A stretch of DNA of 64,000 nt, taken from assembly GCA_014905825.1 (NCBI GenBank), contig JACGCN010000006.1:2046001-2110000 (forward strand), written 5' to 3'. The stretch comes from Lyophyllum atratum (lineage: Eukaryota > Basidiomycota > Agaricomycetes > Agaricales > Lyophyllaceae). A program made the position numbers and the translations under genes. The notes beneath the pieces were generated by a model that worked only from the letters and a program-made list of their open reading frames with translations, had not been told where the DNA came from and did no database searches. Shown here in pieces: positions 35,552-48,615 of this stretch. Each line of letters starts with the position of its first letter. Position 1 is the first letter of the stretch.

Positions 35552-37664
35552 CTATAGCTCACCGTGTGCACCAGGCCCGTCCTCCTTCCCAGATGGTTTA
35601 AATACTGACAGCACAGCATTGATGCCACAGTGGACACAATCCAGCAAATATTCCAGGCAACACAAGGTGCCATTTTTGCAAACGCGAAGTAAGGAGGTCA
35701 GCCGAAGCTGTGCTTCCTCGAAGGCGTTGGTCAGGGGTTCGTGCCCAACTTGTGGCGAGGGCTGCGGCTAAATTAGGAGTCAGTTGGGACACGAGCCCGC
35801 GAGGTGATGAACGCACTTTGCCCGCGACGGATTGTTGTTCCGTTTTAGTGATGAGATCCTCCGAATCCGTCGAGCTCATCGCAGACCACATACTGCGGAA
35901 TTTATTGACTGCTACAAGACTTTCCACGAAGCGGTGTAGGGTGTTCATAAGTGCAACAACTTCGGAGCGTTGCAGCAAGTTAGCATTTGAGTAAGGGCTA
36001 AACCATGATCAGCATCCACAGTCTGTAAAAAAAAGTTGATACGCACTCGAGGGTCTTTTCGTCCAACTCGAAGAGAATTTTCATCGCCGTAGCTAATCCC
36101 GTAGTCTGTACTTTGCCCCATAAACGGCATTTATCGCATCCCACGCAGTCCATGATACGACTAACGTTCCGGAAGTGGGTTTTGAACTCCTCTTTGAGTA
36201 CCTAGAGGTAGCGTCAATGATGTATTCATACGATAATGATACTCTTACATTAGCGTTCTCTCCCCGGAACAGAATAGTCTCATCAAATCTGCCAACATTT
36301 TGGGCGATATTGACGACTTTGGATATTCTGGAAAGCGTTTCTTGATCATCTTCATGAGTTCCTGTCGAGCAGTAGTCATACGCCGAGAGATATGGTCCTA
36401 GTCGAGAAACAGCGCGGAGTAGGAGGACGGTATTGAAATACATGTATTGTAAGCGCTCTGGATGCGATGCCACCCTTTCAATGAAACACTCTAAATTTGG
36501 GGCCTACGAATCCATCAGTTCATAGTACGAAAGACAGGTGTTTGATATCCTACCCATCGGCCAGTAGTCTGATTTAGATAATCGAGGCATATGTGCGTTG
36601 ATATCGACGCATGTAAGCCTAGGTAACGGTGAGCTCCGGATTAGACGCACAATGATGGAGACACACCGGAAATAACTTTGTAATATACTCGTTTCTCCAA
36701 ACAGTGTTCCGTGTGATCAATTCCATCACCCTCACTGCTGAATACTTCAGACATAGAGTCTGGGAGGGACACAGGGGCAGGGGATTTTGCGCCCATGAGA
36801 TTCAGCTCGGTGAGCCCGAAACAATTCTCCTCATATATTGACCGCCATATCCGATGAGCGTCTGGACCAGAGTAGCCAGTGAAACGTTCCGGCACGAGAG
36901 ACAGATCAAAATAGTCTCCCTCTATGGCCACAATATTAGAAGATAGACTGAGTTTTAGGAGAACTTGTGCTCACCAGTGTTATCGTCCAGAAAGCAAAAG
37001 TCCGAGTCTCGATAATAGCATCCAGGTAGCTGATGGCGCTGAGAAGGATTAACGGGATGCGAAGTGAAATAAGGGCTTAGGCACCTTTTCGATGGAGGAC
37101 GTTTCTAACTTGCTCAAGGTGGTTGACCGCCATTTTTCTGGCACATCACTCTATGACGTATGAAGGATACGAGCGACATGGGAAGGAGAAGTGATGCTCA
37201 CCTCGTCCACGGTAGTTATTGCGCAGCCGGGGTCGCTGCACGATCCATACTCATTCCAAAAGGGGCAGTCGCGATATAAGTCGACCTGACATATGTTATC
37301 ATTATGACGGTTATGGAAACATGACTGGTGCGCCTTACCTGGAAGTACCTAAAGAACGGCAAGCGGACAAGCTCGGAGAGATTGCTATACAACTCTTCCG
37401 TGACGCTTTCCACTGTTTCATAGTCGCACATGGTGGTCTCTATTGGACCTGTGGGCTGTAAAACGTTCAGTATCTGACGAGGAATAAGACGGATATAGAG
37501 CAGACTTGATAGTTTTTGCATTCAGTGTGCTTCACTGGGTGATGATCAAGAACATCATGAATCCCTTTTCTGACCAGAGTTTCTGAAAGCAATGAAGCTT
37601 GAACGACCTGCCCCACTATATTCAGGAGCAGTACGAGATTGCATGCTCGCAATGCCGGCTTCAT
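35552..37664 (-). CDS. ERO1: Endoplasmic reticulum oxidoreductin 1
   Basis: ERO1 is the FAD-dependent ER oxidase that re-oxidises protein disulfide isomerase during disulfide formation. Eleven exons (37506-37664, 37339-37455, 37202-37285, 37085-37150, 36975-37038, 36667-36921, 36554-36618, 36249-36503, 36047-36201, 35817-35997, 35552-35767) give 538 residues. A signal peptide opens the protein. The shuttle cysteine pair lies in [15 protein letters not shown] and the active-site array in [13 protein letters not shown]. Other hallmarks are [20 protein letters not shown] and [17 protein letters not shown]. The C-terminus ([10 protein letters not shown] ... DCVHCG) is unusually cysteine-rich. The gene is divergent from the vigilin gene with 519 bp between start codons. 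Confidence 0.95.
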
Positions 37665-38183
37665 AGGGTGGGTCGAAATCCAGGAATTGAGGATACGACA
37701 CCCAGGAGAAGGTGAGAGGGGGAAATGACCGAGAAATGACCAACGTTATAAGCCCACCGATTATACGGCTTATAACTATAGTCGCTGTCTAATGGTCTTA
37801 GAACACGTCCACATTGATATTTCCCGAGTCACGTGAATTAGTGATGCGCAGAAACACGTTTCCAATTCTTGAACCATTATGATTGAGCCCCAAGGCCGGA
37901 GGGACCTACAGTTGGGCGCGAGTCATACTCGGAGGGCATGGATCTGATGCTGTGTGGTATGGTGAAGGGGGAGAGTATGTAACATAATTTCTGGTTGTGT
38001 ATCGGCAAGGGTGCCACGTCGAAAAAGTCGCACGGTCAATGTATGTAAAAGATGATTTGTGAGAAGTGAACGTGCTACAAACGACATAAATTGTGCTCGA
38101 CACTCGCGGCGATCCTTAATCCTCGCACAGGTCTTTCCCCGTCAAAGGCTTATCGTTCTCTGGACACCCGTAATCCGACTACC
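37665..38183. promoter_or_regulatory. Divergent upstream region, ERO1 / vigilin
   Basis: These 519 bp between two divergent start codons must contain both promoters. Small frames inside show no protein-like features. Confidence 0.5.
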
Positions 38184-41100
38184 ATGGCTCTCTCCGCTGT
38201 TGACCTCCAGGTACGCGGCTCTCCTCAAAAATAGTTGCACATCCTCACTTCAATTACTGCAGAGGAGGCACGAACTCGAAGGCGCACCTGACCCATTCCC
38301 CTCACTGGCGGAGCCCGCTCACAGGGCACCCAAGGCTCAACCACCTGCTGTGTTGGAGCTCAACACCGATTCGGAGTCTGCATTTCCCGCGCTGGCCTCT
38401 TCCACTCCCGTCGCTTCGAGTGCCCCCAAGTCTGCCTGGGGCTCAGCAACCGGCCCTCGTATCAAGCCCAGTGTCGTCAAGGCGCCGGTCTTCACAGACT
38501 CGTTCACGTTGTCCGTATTGGATCTCTCCAACACAGGCAAGGATGGAAAGCCTGCTACTCTCGGAGAGGTTATGAAACAGGTCATGGCAAAATACAAGGT
38601 CAAAGTAGAGGCTTCTGGCAACCAGAAGGCCCGCCAGACCACCTTCCATATCAAGGCGGACACTCAGAAGGAACTCGACAAGGCAAAACGCAGCCTCCTT
38701 GCACTTCTTAGTCCCGTGGTAAGGTTCTTGGCTCCTCCATCTTTACGAGTTAGACTGACCGAATGTCAGATTACCTTGGTTATTCAAGCACCAGCGTCCA
38801 CCATTGCGTCCATCATTGGTCCAAAAGGTAAGAACGAGCTATCTCCTAGATCAAGATATGCACGACTTACGCGGCTCAGGTGCTACTCTCAAACAGATCC
38901 GGGACCAGACAAGTGTCAGAGTCGACATTCCGCCAAGGGACTCTCTCCCGGTCCCCAACGGCAACGGTCATGCAAACTCATCTATCTCTGACAAGGCAAC
39001 ACTTTCCTTGGACGATGACGACGAGCCTACCGTCCCAGTCACGCTCACCGGTCCTCAGCCTCTCGCATACGAAGCACAGGCACTTTTAAACCAGATCATC
39101 TCGTCCAAAACTTCAAAGTCCACCCAACGTGTCCGGGACATTCCCCCTCATGTTTTGCCGTTTGTCGTCGCCAGGAGGTCTGCCTTTTTGGCTGCCGCGG
39201 AAGGCAAAGATGTAAACTTGGCTCTCAACTCAGTCGCTCGTGAGATTACTGTTAGTGGCGACCGTGAAGCGGTTGTCCGTGTCATCGAGGCAATCAAGGC
39301 TACCGTCGAAGGGTTCAGCAGTAATCTCACCTCCCTTAAGATTTCGCTCCCCAAACGTCAGCATCGTCTCCTTGTTGGCAAAGCTGTGGAGGAGATTATG
39401 ACCAAGACCAAGTGCGCCGTAGTTGTCGCCAGCCACGACGACCCCAGCGACGAGGTTACAGTCTGGGGCCAGGGTGCCGATTTACCCACCGGTCTTGGAG
39501 CTGTCATGGAACGCGCCAACTCCCAGTACATCCATGAGTTCCCCCTCCCAGGACCCATTGCTACTTCAAAGCAAATCTTAACGTACATGACGCGCATCCA
39601 GTATGCGAAGACGCTGACTGCTGGCCACGCGGGTGTTTCGGTCTTCTTCCCCACTCCAGCGGCGGTTGAGAAAGCCCAGACTCTCAGCATTGATATTGTT
39701 GGAGAGAAGCCTGTTGTAGATGCTGTCGTCCGGCAAATCTCAGAACTTATTGGGAAACTCATTGGCGCTACCAGGTCGATCTCTATCGATTGGCTCATCC
39801 ATCGCTTCATCACTGGCAAAAATGCGAAGAAGTATGTATCCGCTCATCATCCAGTGACTCCTCTAACCGTTATCTAATCACGTAGGTTGAAACAACTCCA
39901 CGATGCGCACAACGTCTTGGTTATCTTCCCAATGAAGCTGCGGAGCAGTCGACGGTTGTTCTGATTTATGATCCCCTGACCCCTTCAGCGTCACCGTCGC
40001 CTGATGATAAGAAGAAGCACCTTGATGACGTCGAGAAAGAGGTCCTAAAGTTAGCTAAGGACGCCGCCGATGTCAAAAGCGAGACGGTCGCTGTCGAGAC
40101 ACGCTGGCACGATGCTGTCGTAGGCCAAGGTGGAACTACGTTGAATGCGTGAGTCGTCCGGTTCTCAGCGAGCAGCAGTAAATCTGACTATACCAAACCG
40201 TAAGCCTGATTGGTGAAGACAAGACTCTCTCGATCAAAGTTGGTGCCGAAGCGGGTGACCCATCCACTGCGGATGTCATCCTCGTCCGGGGCGCCAGCGC
40301 AGATGTCGACAAGGCTGTCAAGGAAATTCTCAAGATCGTCGAGAATGCCAAAAACGATGAGATTGTTAATAGCTACGTAAGTCGGCCGTTTTCGCTGTTA
40401 TGTCTCATAGGAAACTAAATACTTTTCGTTAGTCCTACTGAATTCGACATTGACAAAGAGTATGTTGGACGTATTGTTGGTGCGCACGGCGCTGGCGTGA
40501 ACAAACTCCGCGACCAACTCGGAGTCAAAGTTGACGTTTCTGATGACGTTGACGAGAAGGAGAAGGAGGGTGGCAAGAAGAAGAAGGCCGTTCATCAGAA
40601 GTCCAAAGTCAAGGTGAGTGTTAGAAGGACCATATAAGTGATTGAAAGCTAAGCTACTTACAGATCACTGGACGTCAAGAGAATGTGGAAGAGGCAAAGA
40701 GGCGAATCTTGAGCCAAGTGGAACGGCTTGTAAGTGATTCTTCAAACTGAACCCTCTTGTTCCTCATTGGCTCCACAGGCGGACGAAACCTCTGAAGTTC
40801 TTAAAATTCCTAGCCAATATCATGCTTCCCTCATTGGTCAAAGTGGCAAATATGCAATCCGGCTTGAGGAGAAGTACTCCGTCAAAATCACCTTCCCCCG
40901 CCAATCCGCCGAAAATGGCGAGGGTAAAACAAGGGAACAACTCAAGGCTGATGAGGTTCTCATCAAGGGTGGCAAAAAAGGTGTTGCTGGTGCCAAATCA
41001 GAACTTGTGGATGTAAGTCTGCCTCCAAACTGTTGGGTTCATATGCTGATACTATCGTTATAGGCTGTCGAGTTCGAGAAGGAATCTAACAACGTTCTCA

Positions 41101-42556
41101 AGTTTACGGTCCCCAATCGTTCAGTTGCTCGCATTCTCGGCAAAGGGGGCGCGTCTATCAATGAAATCAAGGATACCACAGACGCTCAGATTGACGTCGA
41201 GCGGGCATCGGAAGGTGACGGTTCTATCACCAACATAACCGTCCGTGGAACCAAGAAAGCCATCAACGCTGCCAAGGCCGCCATTCTTGCTATCGCTGAC
41301 CAGGTTGCGGAGGAAACTACTGTGACAGTGGTTATTGAGAGCAGGTTCCACCGCACCTTAATTGGTGCTGGTGGATGGGGCCTTAAAGAACTCGTCACAC
41401 GCTGTGGGGGTCCGTCAGACCCGAAGCTCCAGGCAGGGCTCATCAGATTGTAAGTGTTTTAACTACTCTGACTGGTATTGTTAGCTCATCATAATCCAGC
41501 CCTCGGCAAGGCGAACCCTCGGACGAGGTTAAACTTCGTGGAGAGCCTACACTGGTCAACAAGCTCAAGGCTGAACTCGAGAAGGCGGCGGCGATCCTTC
41601 GCGATCGCGTTATCCTAGGCCTGGAGATCCCTGCGGCCCAGCATCGTGCCTTGATCGGTCGGCATGGACAACATTTGAACGACCTTCAGAACAAGAGAGA
41701 TGTTCAAATCCAGTTTCCAGGGTCTCGCTCCTATCACCAGTTTGGTGAGCCGGAAAATATCGCTGATTTGGCCAACGTGGATGCGGCAAACCTCGTCAAG
41801 ATTTCTGGTTCTCGAGCGGCCTGTGAGGGCACGATCGAAGAACTCAAGGTGAGCCTATCCGTCCTAGCTGCTGTCCTGCCCAACTGATCAAGCGTCTAGG
41901 GTCAAGTCAAACCTCCGACACCTGAGGGTATCGTCGAGACTGTTTCTGTCCCTCTAAAATACCATCACGTCATCTCTCAACAAGGCAGCTTTTTCCGTAC
42001 TCTCCGTTCCATGGGCGTACAAGTTGATCAATCACAACAACCATCCAAGTCGGCTGTCCCGACCAAAGCCTACCTCCGAGGAAGCACCGACTACCCGAAT
42101 CGATGAAGCGGAGGACGAGTCTGCTCCTAAAATTCAATGGGAAGTCGTTTCGAACTATCAAGACGCGGAGGACGGAGATTCGGCCTGGACGCTCAAAGCT
42201 CGTGACCAGTCCTGGTCTGGAACGCGCGCAGAAACTGATTCAGGAGGCCATCGAACATGCACAACGCATGTCGCACGTTGGATTCCTTACCCTGCCAGAC
42301 AGGTCCGTCTTCCCGAGGATCGTTGGCACGAAAGGTGCCAACGTGGCACGCCTCCGTACGGAGACTGGCGCCGACATCACTGTAAGCCGAGAAGACAGTA
42401 CCATTGTCATCATCGGTATGTCGTCAAAGCACTTCGCATTGGTTGTGAAACTTAATATAAGTATCAGGGTCGGAGTCTGCCATCCTCGCTGCCAAGGATG
42501 CAATTGTGCGAATGGTATCCAACCCAGGTCGTCCTCAACGTCGCCACCAAGATTAG
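38184..42556 (+). CDS. SCP160: Vigilin/Scp160-type multi-KH RNA-binding protein, frame broken
   Basis: Vigilins are large ER- and polysome-associated RNA-binding proteins built from tandem KH domains. The gene opens with MALSAVDLQ at 38184; early exons are 38184-38210, 38263-38718, 38770-38827 and 38880-39831. KH cores with GxxG loops are visible, for example IASIIGPKGATLK, VGRIVGAHGAGVN, ARILGKGGASIN, RALIGRHGQHLN and PRIVGTKGANVA. The frame is otherwise open and conserved, with normal introns, but breaks four times by one base: near 39930, 40435, 42060 and 42210. No intron or microexon resolves these breaks. Sequence or assembly error fits the intact conservation better than gene decay, but a real pseudogene is not excluded. 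The stop is TAG at 42554-42556. Confidence 0.88.
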
Positions 42557-42712
42557 CACACTACATGTTACTGCGTAAATTACTGGGATGGAATTTGGCA
42601 TACTTACAGGAATTCATTATTTACTCAGATCGAAATTTAACAGTTTCTGGGTGCTGAAGTGTCCACTGTCTAAGTTGCCGATGACTTCAAACGAACGCTA
42701 AATACAAGATGC

Positions 42713-45504
42713 CTACACAATTGCCTCCCCATCGATATCCTCGTCCATCGGGATACCGTCCACGTCGTCATCAACCCGAGTGCCATCAACATTATGGTCC
42801 AATGGATCCCCATCGATGTCATGCACCGGTTCCCCATCAATATCGTCATTCAACGGCATACCATCCACATCGTCGACCGGTTCACCGTCGACATCGTCGA
42901 TAGTCTCCCCGTCGACGTCATCCACGGGCTCACCATCCACATCACTCCCTACATTCATGGGCTCATCCTCGTCCTCGGGATGTGTAGAAGAAGCGCCGTC
43001 TTCCGGAGCGGCCAGTTTGAAGGTACTTGCCTTGAAGCGAGAGACGAACGGCCTCACTCTTCGGGGCGACTTCTGACGCAGTGTCCGACTTCATGGACGG
43101 GGCTTCCTTCATCATCCCGTCTAACCGCAGCCTCAACTCCGCGGTAAAATCAGGAGGAAAGACAATCCAATCCTCCCATATATCAACAACGGCGGTAATC
43201 TGTTTCTTGAAAGTCTCTGCCGTTATTCTTCCCGGAATGAATGATAAATGTTGGCAAGGTGATCAAAGACAATTCCAAGTCGAGACTGAAACTCCAGACG
43301 GAATTTCCATGCGCTCGGAACAGAAGCAGCTGAGTTGTGGAGGATGTCACATATTAAATGAAGACGCGCCACTTTGCGAGGAACTGGTGTTCCATCGACA
43401 AGTAAGGATGCAACAATGATGTCCACAACCTACATGACACTCGATCAGAACACGCTCAAGTTGAAAACTATGGCAACATACCTCGTGGGCTGCTTCAGCA
43501 TGTTCAAGGCTGAAAGTCATGCAACGAGCCATTTCGCCTCTCTTTCCAGACAAAGCGCGCAGCATGGATTCAAACCTCCGGCGCGCCAACCTGCCGAGTA
43601 CAGTTTTTCGCACTCTTTCTCGTTCTGAATCTTCGGCAGAGTCAGTAGAGTAGACTGAATTATAGCCCTGTAAAGAATCGATAAGCATGAGAGTCTATAG
43701 TGATGTGGAAGCAACTCGCGTCATCATCGAACTCTGGCTGGAGCGGCTCCTGGGATTCAACGAGGCCACGATAATAAGCATGGCGCCGATGCTAAATCTC
43801 ATCAGTTTAGGAAGAAGAATAACCGAATTCATGAACTCACATCCCTGTGAAGAAGGAAAGCGAACTTAGGGTTGTTTCGTTCACGCTCTCGCAGCTTCCC
43901 CTCGTAATCGCATCGTGGCCCTTCACTTCAGCTGCAACAGCGCGTATGAAAGTGTCCGTCACAGCTTCTTCCTCCTGCATATGTCCTCGACTCTGTGGAC
44001 TACGAGAATGGCGTTTGCGTGGTGAACGACTCCGACGTGACCTGCTGTGCGATCTCCGAGATTGTGGTGAACGAGAACGGGTGCGGTTCCACTGACGGAC
44101 TAGGAGATCGATTTCTGCGGGGCGGAGAACGCGAGTGTCTTCTATCCCTCGAGGGGCTTTGACTGCGGCTCTGATTCCAGCTTCTCGTTTTAGCTACTTC
44201 GGAGACTGCATATATTTGTTAGTTCTGTGGATGCAGAATCAGAGCTTCACAAACCATATTGTGGTTTCGCTGCAACTGGCACGGCTTTACTCCATCCGAC
44301 GCGTAATATGGAACCTCCCCAATCAAAGCCGTCAAACTCGCGGAGCGCCCGCTCCGCATCCTTCCGTTTCATAAATGATACAAAACCGCTGAGTCCGGCG
44401 CTTTTTGTTCGTCGGGAAGCGGTCATATCAGCGCCTGGGCCAATTGATGCATCGGTCCGTGGCCACATAACTTTGACCTTGCGATGGATGTTTGTGAGGA
44501 ATTCAGGTGAGAGATGAAGTGCAACATAACACTGACAGAACCGACAGGGCCAACTCGGGCAAAAAAGTTACCCAATGTTTGTTCGGTGACGTGAGGTGGT
44601 AGATTGGCAACGAAAACGTTGGAAGTCTGAAAGCTGACGGGGTCAGTTATAAGTCATCGGGAGACAGAAGCCCAGTGACATACTTGAGGATCGCCTCGAT
44701 CTTTGCTGCCACTTTGACCCTCGTATGCTGTGACAAGACATGAATAAAAGATGTATTATCAACATGGCAGACACCCTACCAGCCAAGGCTGTCACTGACT
44801 GACCATGCCCATGAGCTAGAGACCAGCAGTCAACCCACGATTATGGAAATCAAAGAAATATGAATACCATGTCGGGAGTATTTGGCTTCACGCTCAGCCT
44901 GATCTCTAAATTATTTTGGTCAACTTCTGCAGGCCAATAATGCGGGACCTACTTCTTGATCTCCTCCAAGAACGCATCCATTGCACGCTTTCCTTTAGGC
45001 TTAGGTGCTACATTAAGCGGGGGTGAAGGCGACTGCACGAGGAAATTCAGTGACAGAGAAACATGAAGGAACTTGGTGGTACGGACCTGATTAATAGATG
45101 TTCCAATGCGCGGCAGGCGCTCTGCCAGTGGCTTGTCCACAGGAGTATACACATCTCTAGACTCTGTTGAAGCTTTGACGAAGCTTGTACCACCTTTCTT
45201 CCTCCCAACATCTTCACCTTCAAACGCGTCGATGAACTCTGCGTATGCCTTTGCAGCATTCGCTTCCTCTTCCCGTTTCTTTGCCTCTGCAGCTTCTTGT
45301 TCCTTCTCTTTGCGTGATTTCCGCACTCTACCAGCAGCATATTGTGACAACTTCGCGTCATCAACTGTTTTTTGCTAGTTCATAGGCAATGGTTGGTAAG
45401 TGTGAAGATGGAAGGGTAAGTAACTCTATCCATCGCACTGGGAACGAAGATTCTTCTTCGTCATTGTCGAAGAAGGCCGCTAGCCTAGATTTTGTCTTGT
45501 CCAT
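42713..45504 (-). CDS. U2 snRNP-associated SR140 (U2SURP) homologue, frame broken
   Basis: SR140 joins the U2 snRNP during early spliceosome assembly. Exons from ATG 45504 are 45439-45504, 45087-45374, 44953-45032, 44868-44905, 44780-44815, 44684-44727, 44537-44626, 44255-44477, 43841-44205, 43720-43791, 43482-43667 and 42713-43429. Signs of the family are GRVRKSRKEKEQEAAEAKK, the exon-split RRM (TSNVFVANLPPHVTEQ, VKVMWPR, GFVSFMKRKDAERALREFDG), the SURP-like GYNSVYSTDSAEDSE and CID-type helices (MARCMTFSLEHAEAAHE, RLHLICDILHN). The C-terminus is acidic DVDGEPVDD repeats. Four one-base frame breaks lie near 44085, 43910, 43232 and 43060. Intron 43668-43719 has a GC donor. It converges on the vigilin gene, with 156 bp between the two stop codons. 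Confidence 0.88.
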
Positions 45505-45738
45505 CACGCTTGTGCGCTTGTAACTGCGGTGTCGTACAGAGCTCGAAAAGCCAAGAAGGAGGAATACAGAAAACGATGTCACAAGTTGTGTCAGTCAAAG
45601 TTGATCGTACAGTATTTTCGCACGCTACATGCAGAACAAATCCTCAAGACCTCAAAATCCAGTACGCGATAAATCTATGAATATGACCCCAAGGTAGATG
45701 CGAGCACTGCCGTGAGCTTGTTGACATTATGAGATGTC

Positions 45739-48229
45739 TCACATCATCATGCTACCTAGTCCACCCTGCACATACGCCATTGGCTTCATTGGCGGATGGG
45801 GCGTTGCATCGAATTGGAAGTACTGTTGGCTTCCTGCGGAGTCAATGCGAATCTGGAGGAAATGATGTTAAGCATATTTCTGGGACCGTGATAGAGTGGC
45901 CACTCACGAACGCTCCCTTGTTACCCGCCTGATCAACATAGTTTGGCGCTGAGAACACCTGAGTACACGTTGTGAGCGACTGTTCCTTTCCCTTGGCAGC
46001 TGAGAGCAGCGCTTACAGTGGTGCAAAGACCCTCATGCTCCACCTGGTATCCGTCTACAAAAGCAACTTACTTAGATGGGGTATAAAAGATAGGTACTTC
46101 GTACGAATTCGTACCTTGCCGAACTTCATGACTCCGGATGATGCCTGTGACGCCGTTCAAAGTACACCACCTTTTAGTGACATCAGGTCCAAATGCGATG
46201 CCCACCCCCTATACGAAATCAGGTAAAAGTTTAAATGCGTCAACTATAACACGCTCACCCGTTTGCTTGGACCGCGTCCAGGTGCGTCCTGGGGGTCGGT
46301 CCAGAGTAGCTGTGTTGTCAAGGGAGTAAGCCTTCTTTGTTACTAGTAATAATCAATCGGGACTCGTCTTACTTCACCTAATTCGGCGACTTCAGATAGC
46401 GCACAAAAAGCACAGGACTGGGAGATAACTCACACATTAGACCTTCTTGACCAGGTTGTCGGCCTATCCTATCAATCTTCCGAATATCCTCTAATGTGAC
46501 TTGATCTTTGCTGAACAGCCCTCCATGCACCACAAAGTACCGCTTTAAACCTTGTGGCGACAGTATAGGCTCGGGTTTCCCTTGTAGTCTGGGCGCTTTC
46601 GTAGCACTCACGAGAGTTGCCAGAGGCACTGTGGGGGTCAAGGATATCAGAAGATGATACCTTGCAGACATCGTGAAGCATCCTTACGTGTGGTAAAGAC
46701 GTGAGCGAAGAGCTGCGGCTTGATCAGCAAGGGAAGGTGTGATCAGAGCGCACCACATACCTTATAAGACTGTTCACCGTGTTTGTGTTTTGCTTCTCCT
46801 TCGAAGCCATATGTGCGATTCATGTCTTTCGTTTCGTGATTGCCTCGGTTTATGAACATATAATTTGGGTAGAGCCCTGTTCGCGATTAGTACGTGGTAA
46901 TGGCGACGACCATGGACCTCCGATTTCCTCACATTTGTACGCAAAGGCAACCAGGATGACCTCAATAGACCAAGATCCTCGGTCCACTAGGTCGCCATTC
47001 ATCAACAGATAGTGTTTTTCGCTAGGTTCGCCCGTCAATGAAAAGAGATGAAGCATATCGTAGAATTGGCCTGCCGAGGATCATAGATCAATACTCGTTG
47101 AGAATTTTGTGCGGATAACCACGTACCATGCACATCCCCGATAACATCACATGTAACCCCGTCCTCCAGATCAACATTAATCAGACTATCCACTTTCGAG
47201 AACTGCTCGTGTGCCCCTAGAACGATTTCCCAAACGTAACGTTTCGGTAGCATTTTGCCATCCTTGAACCACTCGATCATAGCTTTTATAAACTCAAGCG
47301 TAATGCTATATTTCCCGTTTTCGAGGGTAAGTTTCGGCCCAGTATAGGTTTTATCCACATCACATCCACCTAGCAAAAATATCTTCAGATGTGAAGAACG
47401 ACGATGAGTGAGTCGGAATGACGCGTTGTACTGACCTTCTGCTATGATCTCATAGCATCTCTCAACGGGACTTTTTTCTCCTTCTACCTCGATTGCCTGT
47501 TGATATTTCGATCAATAAGTATCGCTCGCAGCTGTATAGAGCAAGGCCGTACCTTTTCAAACTCTATCTTCCGTATAAGCTTTTGTGTCGCTACTAGTTG
47601 CGCTCGAACACTTTCATTTTTGGGCTCCAGAGTCAGGATTTTTTTAAAATCAAGAACGGCTGACTGAGGCTTTAATATTTGCATATAAGATGTCGCACGG
47701 CTACAGCAGTATAAAAGTCAATGTAGGCGGGAGGAAGCATACAGACGCCCCATACCGATAATACGCCTTTACATATCGAGGATCAAGCTGGATTGCTTGC
47801 GCTATTCATTGTATTAGAGGAAGCATTCAGCACCAATGCAGGTACAGACTCACTGGTGTCAGAGAGTGCATATCCATATTCCTCCAGCTTCATTCGTGCA
47901 TAGGCTCTATTACACCATACTGTCGCTTCGTTCGGATTCTTCTCTATGGCCGCAGTATATAGTCGTGCAGCACCAAGGAAATCATGACCTAGAATCGGGT
48001 AATCGGACAATCAGACTAGGGAGTAATGGATAGAAAGGGATGGCGTCTAACTTGTAAATGCTTTATTTGCGTCGCCTTTGAGCCGTAGTGCTTCAGCTTT
48101 GTCGTCTTCCGATACGTGAACGGATTCAAGGGACAGATTCTTAAGCTCGGGGGATGGCGCGGAGGATGGAAGGGTGGACGTGGATGTGGCGGGCGAGCTA
48201 GATTGAGACAAGGAAGATGTATCGCTCAT
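45739..48229 (-). CDS. PPT1: Serine/threonine protein phosphatase 5
   Basis: PP5 is a metallophosphatase whose N-terminal TPR domain binds Hsp90. Sixteen exons give 545 residues: 48052-48229, 47854-47988, 47756-47801, 47553-47700, 47436-47496, 47127-47369, 46933-47070, 46761-46876, 46688-46712, 46434-46628, 46373-46377, 46259-46309, 46115-46208, 46017-46054, 45908-45958 and 45739-45852. TPR repeats ([27 protein letters not shown]) precede the catalytic motifs GDVHG, GDLVDRG, INRGNHE, HGGLFS and SAPNYVD. The exon at 46373-46377 has only 5 nt. It is required to read GLMCE-LLWTDPQ without a gap, and both flanking introns (56 and 63 nt) are canonical GT-AG. Confidence 0.95.
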
Positions 48230-48615
48230 CTTTGGGCCTTATGAATGAGACTTCCGATTTAGGAGCAAGTTGCTCGTTGAAGTTCCTTCTCACAAGACGA
48301 CTCTTCCACGTGCTGACTACGATCAAAGTATCATCGCTGCTGCAACATAATCCCACAACTGTTGTAGATATAAGTTGTATTGACAACGCTTAAAGCGTGT
48401 AACGACGGTGTATACTCGACCATGTTTCGAACATGTCACACCTACTTCATTAAGAAGTAGGCCAGGACTACTAGTGGAGAGAAAGGGTATAATGATGGAC
48501 ATGATCGTGCGATTATGCTGCCACGCGCATGCAATGCACAGTGACATGGAGCAACCGAGGTATGAGCAAAAGAATGACAAGGGGAACCGTGATGATTATG
48601 GAGGGCGTAGAAGGA

